A model generated the notes under the pieces. That model did no database searches and was not told where the DNA came from. It saw nothing but the letters and a program-made list of their open reading frames with translations. The position numbers and the translations under genes are program-made. Positions 54,731 to 64,000 of a stretch of DNA of 64,000 bases are shown one piece after another. Within the stretch, counting starts at the first letter, position 1. Every line of letters starts with the position of its first letter. The stretch is from Bos javanicus. Lineage: Eukaryota; Chordata; Mammalia; Artiodactyla; Bovidae. Where the stretch lies: positions 44,018,483 to 44,082,482 of the forward strand of contig NC_083890.1 of the NCBI RefSeq assembly GCF_032452875.1, written 5' to 3'.

Positions 54731-55840
54731 ATAAATATTTGGGGACTCAGAGTAACAAGTACAAGAACAGATGTAAAATATAAGACACAGGGATGAATGG
54801 AAACAACATGCTAAAACCTGTGGATCGTTAGTGAAGGCTTTATAAAGGATAGATGGTTTAAGACAGATTCCTGAGGAAGACTGTGCGGGTATGAGATTTT
54901 TGATCAGAGTTTTTGCCTGTTCTTTGTAAGGATTTCACATGTCTCTGTTCTAGCCAGTCTGCTGACAAAGTAAAATATCTGAAATCACACAGATCAGTGG
55001 CATCTGGATACACAGTATCCATTTTTTCTCAGCTCCTTGTGTTTCCCTGGGTTGACACAAAAGTTAACATGGAGAATCAAGCTCTCCAATGCACACCAGT
55101 ATCTTTCTTGGTTTGAAATTCTCCAGAAAAACACTATTTTACCTCTTTCATGTTATCAGCCTGGGAGAAGAAAAGAAACTGGCATCAATAAATATTCTGA
55201 TTTTTCTTTTCTAGTTGCTATCACACATACACAATCACTTTTAAAAGATACGGTTAAAAATCCAAATGTTAAAATTTACTCATCCGTTCACGGGCCACTC
55301 ATTGGGTATCCACTCTGTGTGAAATTTTTTAAAAAGCCCATCTCTACAGGATAATTAAGCTTTGGAAAATCTATGACAGCACACATGAGTTACAACATCA
55401 TCTTTCAGAATCAGACTCTTCATGTTTTGAGAAAAAAGAGATTTGTTTGCCAAAATACTGTAGCACAGAAGAAAAAAACAAGAATCTTTGTGTTTTTAAC
55501 CACAACAGCTGCTTTGAAAAAAAAAGTCATCATAAAAATAGTTAAGCAGGGGATGGTAATTACTCAACTTGTCATCTGATTGCTAGATTAAAAAACTCCA
55601 GATTTGTAATTGCAGTTATCATGCAAACAAATTCACAGTTCTGAAAATATGTCCCACTGGCTATGTTTTTTAAGGACAGTCACGTTGCTCAGGGAATTTG
55701 ATGTGTGGGAAGTATTTGAATCATCCTAAAGATTGAATTTATAGTTATTACTTGTTCAAATGTATAATGCAGACCTGACTTACAGGATTTGTTGACTAAA
55801 TAACACTCTATGAAAGTAAGATTTCTAGTATTAAAATATG
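54731..55840. other. Unique-looking DNA, 1.1 kb
   Basis: Nothing recognised except weak old-repeat resemblance at 54830-54890. Confidence 0.45.
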
Positions 55841-55899
55841 GTGTGTGTGTATACACACACACACACACACACACATATATACACACAACACACACCATT
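55841..55899. repeat. (GT)n/(CA)n palindromic microsatellite
   Basis: GT run switching to a CA run through 'gtatac', then TA/CA units. Confidence 0.95.
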
Positions 55900-55901
55900 A
55901 A

Positions 55902-56020
55902 AAAAATCCTTTTGGCATGCTGCACAGCATGTGGGATCTTAGTTCTCCAACCAGGAAGCAAACCTGTGGTCCCTGCATTGGCAGCACAAAGTCTTACCAC
56001 TGGGCCATGAGGAAAGTCCC
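55902..56020 (-). mobile_element. CHR-type tRNA-Glu SINE
   Basis: 'cttttggcatgctgcacagc', 'atgtgggatcttagttctcc', 'taccactgggccatgagg', 'aaagtcc' on the plus strand. Confidence 0.88.
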
Positions 56021-56442
56021 CACAAGTCATATTTTTTAAAAGACTTATAAAAATCCAATTAGCATCATTTAAAATATTCCATTAGCCACATTTCTGCTAT
56101 ATAACAGATCATATGTCTATATTCCATTATACAAACATTCAGAAGATGTGAGGTGATGTCTTCCAGGGGTCCTCAATGTTGAGGACCAGTTCTGAGCTTC
56201 GAGGATCTGTAAAAAGTGGACAGGAGGAGAGTGCAGTCAACGTCAAGCTGCATCTTAGAAAACTGCTCTCACTGGAGTGCTGAGATTAGCGTCTTGGATC
56301 TAAGAGTGCAGCTCTATTCAGTACCACAGGACCCAGAGGGGAGTAACTCATGGATAAAAGGAGAGCTGAGGATGCTTGCATAAACACTCAGCCACTGCCT
56401 ACTGGGGACAAGTTCGCGCTGCGGTGAGTGTTGACCTGAGCT
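56021..56442. other. Unique-looking DNA
   Basis: 422 bases. The right half supplies the C-terminal part of the 189-codon minus frame that crosses the next SINE. Confidence 0.45.
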
Positions 56443-56453
56443 ATTCCGAGTCT

Positions 56454-56677
56454 GTGCGTGTGTGCTAAGTCGCTTCAGTCGTGTCCGACTCTGCCTGTCC
56501 CCACAGAATGTAGCCCACCAGGCTCCTCTGTCCATGGAATTCTTCAGGCAAGAATACTGGAGAGGGTTGTCATGCCTTCCTCCAGGGAGTCTTCCCAACC
56601 CAGGGATTGAACCCGCGTCTCTTACATCTCCTGCATTGGCAGGTAGGTTCTTTACCACTAGTGCCACCTGGGAAGCC
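56454..56677 (-). mobile_element. Bov-tA SINE with imperfect TSD
   Basis: 'gtgtgctaagtcgcttcagt' to 'ctagtgccacctgggaagcc'. Flanks attccgagtct (56443-56453) and attctcagtct (56678-56688), two mismatches. Confidence 0.94.
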
Positions 56678-56688
56678 ATTCTCAGTCT

Positions 56689-58107
56689 CTGAATTTCTTT
56701 GAGTGACCTGCCAGCATGTCCAGAATTCCAAAGTGCTGCAAACACAAGAAGGGTGAGCACCACTGGAGCTAATCTTTTAAGGGGGTCACAGGAGGTTTGT
56801 GTTGAAGCGTGGCTGAGTTTCATCAGTGCAGCCTGCAGAACCTGAACAAGGGTCTTGACCTCCCTTTGGTCAGGCATCTTCATTTGCTAGATGGTGATTT
56901 GTATCTCCTTTCTCAGAGCTTTTAAAAATTAAAGCACTATTTCTAAAGTACTGGATATAGAGTACATACTCTGTGACTTTTCTAATTTAGAACTCATTAT
57001 CTTGAATTCTTTTTGATCAATCATTAGAAAAGCCAATTTGCCACTACTTTAACAGCCCAGTCAACCTCGAACAAAGAAACAAACCAAAGCAAAATTTTCA
57101 GCAACTTATGACTTCATTTGAAATTATGGAGTGGTTATCATCACCTGTGTGACATTGTTAGATCCTACTACCTTCTGCCTTTTATTTTTCTATCCCCCCA
57201 ATTCTTCTCCCCAACTGAGAAAACTGGGCCTATATTAGCTTATGTTAAACGTGCAGGCACAGTCATAGTGACTCAGCCTTATGAGTGAACAGTACTTTAA
57301 GTGAATCAGTAAATATTAACTGTACAAAATGGAATAGTAAGAGTTTGAATCACAGATGTAGACAATTGGATTAATTTAGATGTACTAGTTTTAATATTTA
57401 AATTTCATGCCCGTCAGGGAAATTTTCTGTCTCCAGACACCCCTCTGGATAAAACAACTGTGAAAATAGCAACGGTAGCTGTGGACTTCGTGGGGAATAA
57501 GGCACATTCTGAAAACACAACTTCTTGTCTCTGACTCAACTGTGCAGTGGAGTTTTTTTTCCCCCAGAGATCAAACAGTCCAAATGGTCTGAAGTCAATA
57601 CCACAGTAATAGACAGGCCTCTCATAATTGAATAAGCATGTGAGATTAAAGACTGGATTTATTTTATTAGAAAATTAAAGCTACCCTGCCAAATTTTAAG
57701 TGGTATTTCATTTCTCCTGATACTCTTCCAGATTCTGATGAATTATATCATTCACTAATTAGAAAAGGTTTATTCATTGCTTTCAATTCTATTTTTAAAA
57801 AACAGAAAACAAATGACAAAATAACTAGGCAAGGCAAAGTAGAAAACACACACAGAGACGCACACAGGCACACACACGAGCTCTCTCTATCCTTGAGCTC
57901 AGACTCTGCCAGAGGAGACCCAACACGTGCACATGACTGAGAACAAGAAAGGTGTGGAAATGATACAATAGACACAAGAGGCGGTTGTGTGAGCAGGGCA
58001 GAGAATCAGAGACAACTTCATAGAAGAGTTCATATTTCAGCAATTTTTCGAAAGACAGAACATTTTAGCCAGGAGAGGAGGAAACGGCATTTCGTGTTTT
58101 AAAAATG
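56689..58107. other. Mostly unique; weak old repeat after 57920
   Basis: 'ggagaggaggaaacggcattt' near 58070 and sequence after 58633 resemble the old family at 35225. Degenerate CA-rich run at 57848-57880. Confidence 0.35.
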
Positions 58108-58292
58108 TTAGCAGGCATCAGAATCACCTGGAGTGCTTATTAAAGCGCTGGACCTTATTAAAGCTGGACCTTATCCTCAGAGTTTCTGACCCAGCAAGTG
58201 AGGTTGGCCTGAGAATCTGCATCTGCAACAGGTTCTCGGGGGCTGCTGGAGCTGCTGGTCCTGACACAGCATTGGGGGGACCACAGTGTAGG
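58108..58292 (+). mobile_element. MER5A-like hAT DNA transposon
   Basis: 'gcatcagaatcacctggag', 'ctcagagtttctgaccca', 'cctgagaatctgcatctgc', 'gctgctggtcc', 'ggggaccacag': nearly full length, non-coding and non-autonomous. Confidence 0.85.
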
Positions 58293-58408
58293 CAGAAGCA
58301 CCGCGATGGCTCAGGTGGAAAATACTCAGGGAATGGTGAGTTGTCTGTGTTAGCCGGTGTGGGGCATAGTACATGCAGATAGTTGAGGTCAGAAGGCTAA
58401 AGGCATTG

Positions 58409-58629
58409 GGACTTCCCTGGTGGTCCAGTGGCTAAGACTCCAAGCTCCCAAAGCAGGGGGCCCAGCTTCGATCCCTGTTAGGGAAATAAAGATTCCTGCC
58501 CCAACTAAAAATCCCCATATGCCTCAACTAGAGATTCTACATGCTGCAACTAAAGATCTCACATGCCGCAGCTAAGAGCCAGCACAGCCAAATAAATATT
58601 GTTAAAAATCTTAAAAAAAAAAAAAAAAA
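58409..58629 (+). mobile_element. CHR-type tRNA-Glu SINE, long form
   Basis: 'ggacttccctggtggtccag' head, 'gcttcgatccctg' B box, repeated 'caact' motifs and an A18 tail. Possible short TSD ggcattg at 58402-58408 and 58636-58642. Confidence 0.93.
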
Positions 58630-58642
58630 GTAGACGGCATTG

Positions 58643-59164
58643 AATGCTCTGAGGGCCCACTGAAGGTTTTTGAGCATGGGATAGGCATGGCCATCTCCCA
58701 TTTCTTATAAAGGAAGAAAGAGCCATTCTTTATATATGGTAGGTTCTAGAAAGAGCTTGTAGGAGAGATTAAAGGGAGAAAGTGGGGGACAGAGGCTTGA
58801 ACTAGGAGCTGGAGACTGAAAGAAAAAGGGAAGGGGTATCAGAGACATGACAGAGCATCTCCTACCTGTTTGCTACTGATACAGTATGTGGCATGAAAGA
58901 AAAAAGGGGCATTAAGACTTCCTTCTAGATGTAGCATCTGAATGACGGCAAGACAACGGAGCTCTCATGAGACTGGAACAGGAGCGTCTACAATAGAGAG
59001 GATGGCAGACTCGGAGAAGATTGAGCCCCACGTAGCTTATAAAATGCAGACCGGGAACTCCAGAGATATATATTTGGGGGGCAGGTTCTAGAGAGCCTTG
59101 AGACTGGACAAAAGTGCAAATAAAGGAAATACACATGGGGAATAGGGCCAAGTAAACAACCTGG
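58643..59164. other. Unique or very old repeat DNA
   Basis: 'aaggtttttgagcatgggat' at the start resembles the old family at 35225; the rest is unrecognised. Confidence 0.35.
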
Positions 59165-59178
59165 AGACGTATTTAGAA

Positions 59179-59273
59179 TCCCATGAAGAATGCCACGGAC
59201 AGCGGAGCCTGGCGGGCTACACTCCATGGGGTCGCAGAGTCGGACACGACTCAGCGACTTCACTTTCACTTTC
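59179..59273 (+). mobile_element. Bov-A type SINE fragment with TSD
   Basis: 'tcccatgaagaatgccacgg' to 'gcgacttcactttcacttt'. Flanks agacgtatttagaa (59165-59178) and agatgtatttagaa (59274-59287) differ only by one CpG-type change. Confidence 0.95.
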
Positions 59274-59399
59274 AGATGTATTTAGAAGGAGGCCGGGAGA
59301 GGAGACTGGGAAACTGGGATTTGAGAAGCAGGAGATGGAGAGGAACACAGCATTACAAAGCCAAGAAGTGGAACTGTAGTCAATAAATGCTGCTAATCT

Positions 59400-59512
59400 T
59401 CAGTTCAGTCACTCGGTGGTGTCCGACTCTGCGACCCCATGGACTGCAGCACGCCAGGCTTCCCTGTCCATCACCAGCTCCCGGAGCTCACTCAAACTCA
59501 TGTCCATCACGT
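59400..59512 (-). mobile_element. BovB 3' end
   Basis: 'cagttcagtcactcggtgg' to 'actcaaactcatgtccatca'. A terminal ~110 bases only. Confidence 0.9.
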
Positions 59513-60573
59513 GGGTGATTAGAGAGAAGCAAAGGAGGGGCCATTCACGTTGACAGTCAGTCACTGGTGTCTCTCAGAGAATGGCACCATGGGTCAGAAC
59601 CTGGGGACTGAGGTACAGATGGGAGGTGACCACGGGGCACTGCTGAGGGCCGCAGAGGGCTGTTTGAGAGAACGTGAGCCAGAATTTCAAGCAACACAAG
59701 CATTTCATGCTTTCAGAAAAGTGAAATTTTGAGGCCTTCTGACCTCAAGCAGATCACATCACCTAAGAAGAGATTTATTCAGCAAAGAAGTTGAAGAGTT
59801 CCACACCCCCAAAAGCACTGTTAAATAACTTCCCTATAATGTGTTAATTGATGAATTCCACATGTCATAATTTTAAGAGCACAGATGAGTCATTTTCTTC
59901 TTCAAGATAAAATTTTCTGACTTAACAAGATAGCTTAATAGATTTACCCTCAAATTTACCCTAAAATGTTAAAAAAAACCCAAACAATCCATGAGTAACC
60001 AAAAGGAAAAATTCTTTTTCCATACCTCAGTTGAGGATAAGAGGGGTGATATTGTGAACAGCATATGATGCAGTGATTGTTGTTACTGTCCAATGCTTAA
60101 GCAGTAATCGCATAAATTAGGCTACTATTTTTGGATAAATGTCCTGTGAAGGTGGTGGACCTGGTCAGAGTCAGTAGCGCAGGTGCAAGGGAGGAAGGGG
60201 AGATATGGGAAGACAGGCCAACCCTGTAAATCCCACCGCATCTCTCCCAGCTCTGAGGTTCCACTCCTGGCTCCAGGTACATGTTCCGTGTACAAGTTCC
60301 GTGTACGAGTTCCGTGATCAAATAATGGGACTGAACAAGCTCAACGGAACACAGATAAGACAGCGCAGCTTGTCAACAGTTCACAATACAGAAGCTTTGA
60401 AAGGACAGCCTGATATTTAACATGTGTGCCCATCTTTAAAACATTATGGAATGTCTCTACCTCCCTAAAAAAGCCACATATATAAGACATCTTCACATAC
60501 TTTTTATTTTGTCACTCCTATCATCCAAGAGCAGAGAATGGATGTAACTGATTTTCTTTTTGAGAAGGGCGTC
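59513..60573. other. Unique-looking DNA, 1.06 kb
   Basis: Includes a short triplication of the type 'gttccgtgta' at 60285-60315 and no recognised repeat family. Confidence 0.5.
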
Positions 60574-60600
60574 GGGGGTGGGGTGGGGAGGGGTGGGCGG
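60574..60600 (+). other. G-quadruplex motif
   Basis: Five G runs of 5, 4, 4, 4 and 3 separated by single T or A bases. This far exceeds the usual four-runs-of-three rule. Confidence 0.9.
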
Positions 60601-60601
60601 G

Positions 60602-61304
60602 AAATTCGTGGTCACTTAAAAAATTTCTCCTCTCAGAACAGAGAGATGAAAATCTCATGTGTGATGGGGCTTCTCACTGGGGAGGTCATCAAGTTTAGAG
60701 ACGTCGTCAATTCCTGTGTGGTCAAACATAAGATCTCATATTTCACTGATTTTACTATATGCAGTTAAAAAAAAAACATTTTAACATTTGAGAAAGTAGG
60801 ATCCATCTTATAATTGAGCTGATTAAGAAGCTTGTGTCATGGTTTAATTGGTTTTTTTCCTTTCTTTTTTTGGTGCACATAAAATAATGGTACATCCTAC
60901 AGCTGATGGCATTGTAGATTGAGTGAAACAAAATAAATGTTTTCCAAATTTCCTGGAATCATCTGGATCAGGCAGGTCATCTCTACTATTGCTCCTTTTT
61001 TGATGCTTGTGGGTACATTTCTTTAAAAAGTTTTTTTTGCTTCTTGTTCAGCTTCTATTTTAGCCTAGTTATATATTCCATTTTCCAGCACATAAAAATG
61101 ATTAATTTTGTGTGTGCTTTTGGTTCCTAAGACCCGTTTTTTTTTTCATTTATATTATCGTAAATTGCTAATGAGGACTACAAACTAATGAGCACTATAA
61201 ACTAATGAGCACCGAAAATATTTATGTTTTTCAATAAATCAGTTGGCTGGAAATAGAAGAGTAGGGGTAGAAGTCTGCATCTACTCATTAATGTTGGCCT
61301 TGTG
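60602..61304. other. Unique-looking AT-rich DNA
   Basis: Several T and A homopolymers (60767, 61138) and no recognised element. Confidence 0.5.
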
Positions 61305-61516
61305 TTTGTTGTTTAGTCGCTCAGTCGTGTCTGACTCTTTTGAGACCCCGTGGACTGTAGCCCACCGGGCTCCTTCTGTCCATGGGATTTTGCAGGCAAG
61401 AATATCAGAGTGGGCTGCCATTCCCTTCTCTAGAGGATCTTCCAGACCCAGGCATCGAACCCACATCTCCTTCATTGGCAGGTGGATTCTTTACCTCTGA
61501 GCCACCAGGGAATCCC
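61305..61516 (-). mobile_element. Bov-tA SINE
   Basis: 'ttgtttagtcgctcagtcg' to 'ctctgagccaccagggaatcc'. Several CpGs remain; relatively young. Confidence 0.95.
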
Positions 61517-61883
61517 ATTAACTGGCTATATACATTTTACCATGATTACATAAAATAATGCATAACTCAATTTTCCCATGATCTTAAGGGTTGTATATAT
61601 CCAAAGGGTTGCATGAGGTTAAAGTCATACCAGAACCTAGAAATGCTATTGTCTCTACCCAGTTCTGTCAAGTTGAATCCAGTGAGGCTACCAATACGGT
61701 ATAAGCAACACTAAGCCAGGATATCAAAAGACTGGATTGACAGTTTATGAAGTCACTTCTTGGAAGCTAGTTCTTGATTTGTATAAGTACAGATACTGGC
61801 TTAAGTGTTGCAAAAGAATCTTCTAGTCTAGCATTCTAGGATATTAGGAAAGAACTGAGGCAGACTTTCTACTTTGCTTAATA
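61517..61883. other. Unique-looking DNA
   Basis: 367 bases; nothing recognised. Confidence 0.5.
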
Positions 61884-62192
61884 AGTGAGAGTCACTTAGT
61901 TGTGTCCAACTCTTTGCGACCCCAAGGACTATACAGTCCGTGCCATTCTCCAGGCCAGAGTACTGGAGTGGGTACTAGATCCCCTAGAGAAGCTGGTCCC
62001 TTCTCTAGGGGATCTTCACAACCCAGGGATCAAACCCAGATCTCATACATTGCAGGTGGTTTCTTTACCAGCTGAGCCACAAGGGAAGCCCCAAAATACT
62101 GAAGTGGGTAGCCTATCCCTTCTTCAGCAGATCTTCCCAACCCAGGGTCTCCTGCATTGTAGGCAGATTCTTTACCAACTGAGCTATCAAGG
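61884..62192 (-). mobile_element. Tandem Bov-tA: full unit + truncated unit
   Basis: Minus strand. The full unit (61884-62090) carries a foldback insertion at 61977-62015. A second unit (62091-62192) restarts inside the body at 'aatactgaagtgggtagcc' and has its own head ('aactgagctatcaaggac'). Confidence 0.92.
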
Positions 62193-63267
62193 ACAATAAA
62201 GTTTTATTAAGTAGTCCATTCACAGGAGGTTTTTCTTGTTTTTCTTTTTCCCTCATTTCCCCAGTTTAATTTAGCCTTATTAATTCCAACTGAATCTCCA
62301 GATGATCTCTAAGATGCCTTACAGTTTTAAAACTCCAGGATTCTGCTAAGTGCTTCCTTCCTAAACTTCTACAGACTTCTTAGCTCCTTTTTTGCTATTC
62401 ATTCTTCCCTCTTCTGCCATCCATGCCCTGGCACAGCTGTCAGCCAAGCAGTGTGGATACCTTGTTTTCTTTTATTTTTCTTTCTCACGTGTGAACCCCT
62501 GTAAGTACTTTTGTGGCCTCATGCTGAACTCATTCTCCTTTGCCTACATTCTCACACATACTTGGGAAGGTGAAATCTGTCACCATCTAGTCCAAGAGGG
62601 CGTCGGCTCCAACCCTGCAGACTAGACCATCAGTCCCTCGGCCCTGCTGACCTTCTCACTAATACGACATCCACAACTGAGTTTTATCACCAAATTAGAC
62701 TGTGTTTTCCTGTATTTCATTTGTACCCATCTCTTCAGGTTTTTGTACATTCTCCCCACTAGACTATTATCAGACTATATTAATATACTCAAAATCCTTC
62801 TCCAAATTACTTCACTAATACAAAGTATTAAGTCACATCTTTACACTTATTAAGTCACACCATCACACTTGTTGTTAGCTTCGGTATCTTGAATACAACA
62901 TTCAAATGCCCTAACGAATCCCAATACATAATCACTGTATGTTATCTTCCCAATAGTTTCACCTTAATTTTTAAAACAAATACACTCAAAACTGAATTGT
63001 GGTGGAAGGCCCCCGAGGAAATGAACTACTCTAATTGACTTTTAAGCTTTAACTCAGTATTTTCTAGATCAAAAAGCACCTTTTGTTATGACTGCCCTAA
63101 TGAGTTACAATATTAAAATTAGGAATCACTCTGTTGAAGTTAAGAGGGAAAAAAAAAATGACACACAATGAGACATAAAATCAGTTTGTTCATCTTGAAC
63201 CTAAGAAATCTTTGCACAAAATACCAAAAGGGTCAAGTCAGTCTCCCTGCACTTATTCCCCACTAGA
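62193..63267. other. Unique-looking DNA, 1.1 kb
   Basis: No recognised element; the 77-codon plus frame at 62392 has no domain. Confidence 0.5.
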
Positions 63268-63327
63268 CAGGGAAGCCATGGGGTTGCAAAGAGTCAGACA
63301 CAACTTAGTACTGAACAGCAACAACAT
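63268..63327 (+). mobile_element. BovB/Bov-A 3'-end fragment
   Basis: 'gacagggaagcc', a ~16-base gap, then 'atggggttgcaaagagtcag' and 'gaacagcaacaaca'. Confidence 0.8.
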
Positions 63328-64000
63328 CCTTCTTAGGTTGTAGCTTTTTGCTGAGATGTCCAGACTATGAGGTTTTTCTCTTGCACACATTGAATGATAT
63401 CTCTGGATTTAAAAAATTGATGCCAGGAAATTATATCTCTTAAAACTCATTCCAAACAAAGAAAAGAATAAACAACCAGGCTGGAGATGGTAAAGTTATG
63501 GAGTTTAAATTTTTTCTTTCTCACTGCTTCTTTCTTCCTTCCCGATGGAGTAATGGAAAGAACATAGGGTTGGAGAAGAAACATAGGGTTGGGTCAGAAG
63601 ACCCTGGGTTCTAGGGATGTGTCTATTGTTTATTTATTTTGGCATCAAGGTTTTCATAGATTAAATGGAAATAAGAATATTTTAAAACTTGCACACAGTA
63701 TTGATGGAAACAGTAAAGGCAATATTGTATGTGGAAAATTTTGGTCAACTGCAAAATAGTATACCATGCTCTACAGCATTAGAACATAAGCTCTGAATTA
63801 TTATTACTGTTATTACTAGAATCATCTTCAGCTACCTTTCTTCTATGCCTTTGACTATAAATGGCCACTTGGATAAAAGTCTGCCCACAAGCAATTCTAT
63901 CAAAACCCCTTTCCTTTATTATTTTCAAGATCATATTAACATCAGGTTAACCTGATGACAAAAACATTGACTCTAGATGGTCATAAAGTCTAACTACACA
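63328..64000. other. Unique-looking DNA; possible MIR start
   Basis: 63550-63620 has 'taatggaaagaacataggg' and 'agaagaccctgggttct', like the MIR 5' end, with a local duplication of 'aacatagggttgg'. The rest is unrecognised. Confidence 0.35.

Overview
The window is nuclear DNA from a pecoran ruminant, most likely a bovid such as cattle, sheep or goat. It is saturated with families restricted to that lineage: BovB (RTE-type) LINE fragments, the SINEs that share its 3' end (Bov-tA with a tRNA-Glu-like head, monomeric Bov-A, dimeric Bov-A2), tRNA-Glu-derived CHR-type SINEs, and an L1 3' end of ruminant type. Older mammalian repeats (MIR, L1M-type L1, MER5A, a Tigger-like end, an MLT1-like LTR) lie beneath them. 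Family names come from recognising consensus features by eye, not from a database search. The exact species cannot be settled by reading.

I found no exon, host gene, functional RNA gene, CpG island or CRISPR array. The longest open frames are BovB reverse-transcriptase remnants, low-complexity readings or frames of a length expected by chance, so this is intergenic or deep-intronic DNA.

Layout: 1-2.3 kb holds nothing recognised. 2.3-8.6 kb is repeat-dense, with a Bov-A2, a Bov-tA, a BovB 3' end, and a BovB with an inverted 5' part whose 3' part is interrupted by a 1.25-kb segment carrying a purine tract and an ERV-like LTR end. 8.6-11.1 kb is quiet. 11.1-19.6 kb holds three large BovB copies, a Bov-tA/BovB chimera, and an LTR beside an L1 end. 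21.0-22.8 kb holds an old BovB endonuclease-to-RT fragment that has lost its 3' end. 23.8-28.7 kb is mostly SINEs and MIRs. 29.4-33.6 kb is the most nested part: an MLT1-like LTR split by about 1.1 kb, and an L1 split by three younger elements. 37.1-40.5 kb is repeat-poor. 40.5-56.7 kb alternates Bov-tA, BovB, MIR and L1. 56.7-64 kb is quieter, with MER5A, a CHR SINE, a strong G-quadruplex motif and a tandem Bov-tA.

The most informative content is mechanistic. Many insertions have intact target-site duplications (TSDs), so nesting order and single-event insertions can be read directly. Two composite insertions (a Bov-tA tandem and a Bov-tA/BovB chimera) each have one TSD pair around the whole unit, which points to template jumping during reverse transcription. 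Three ruminant repeats carry short perfect inverted duplications with the signature of template-switch mutation. One CGA codon in BovB ORF2 has become TGA in four of seven copies. No previously undescribed genetic system is evident.
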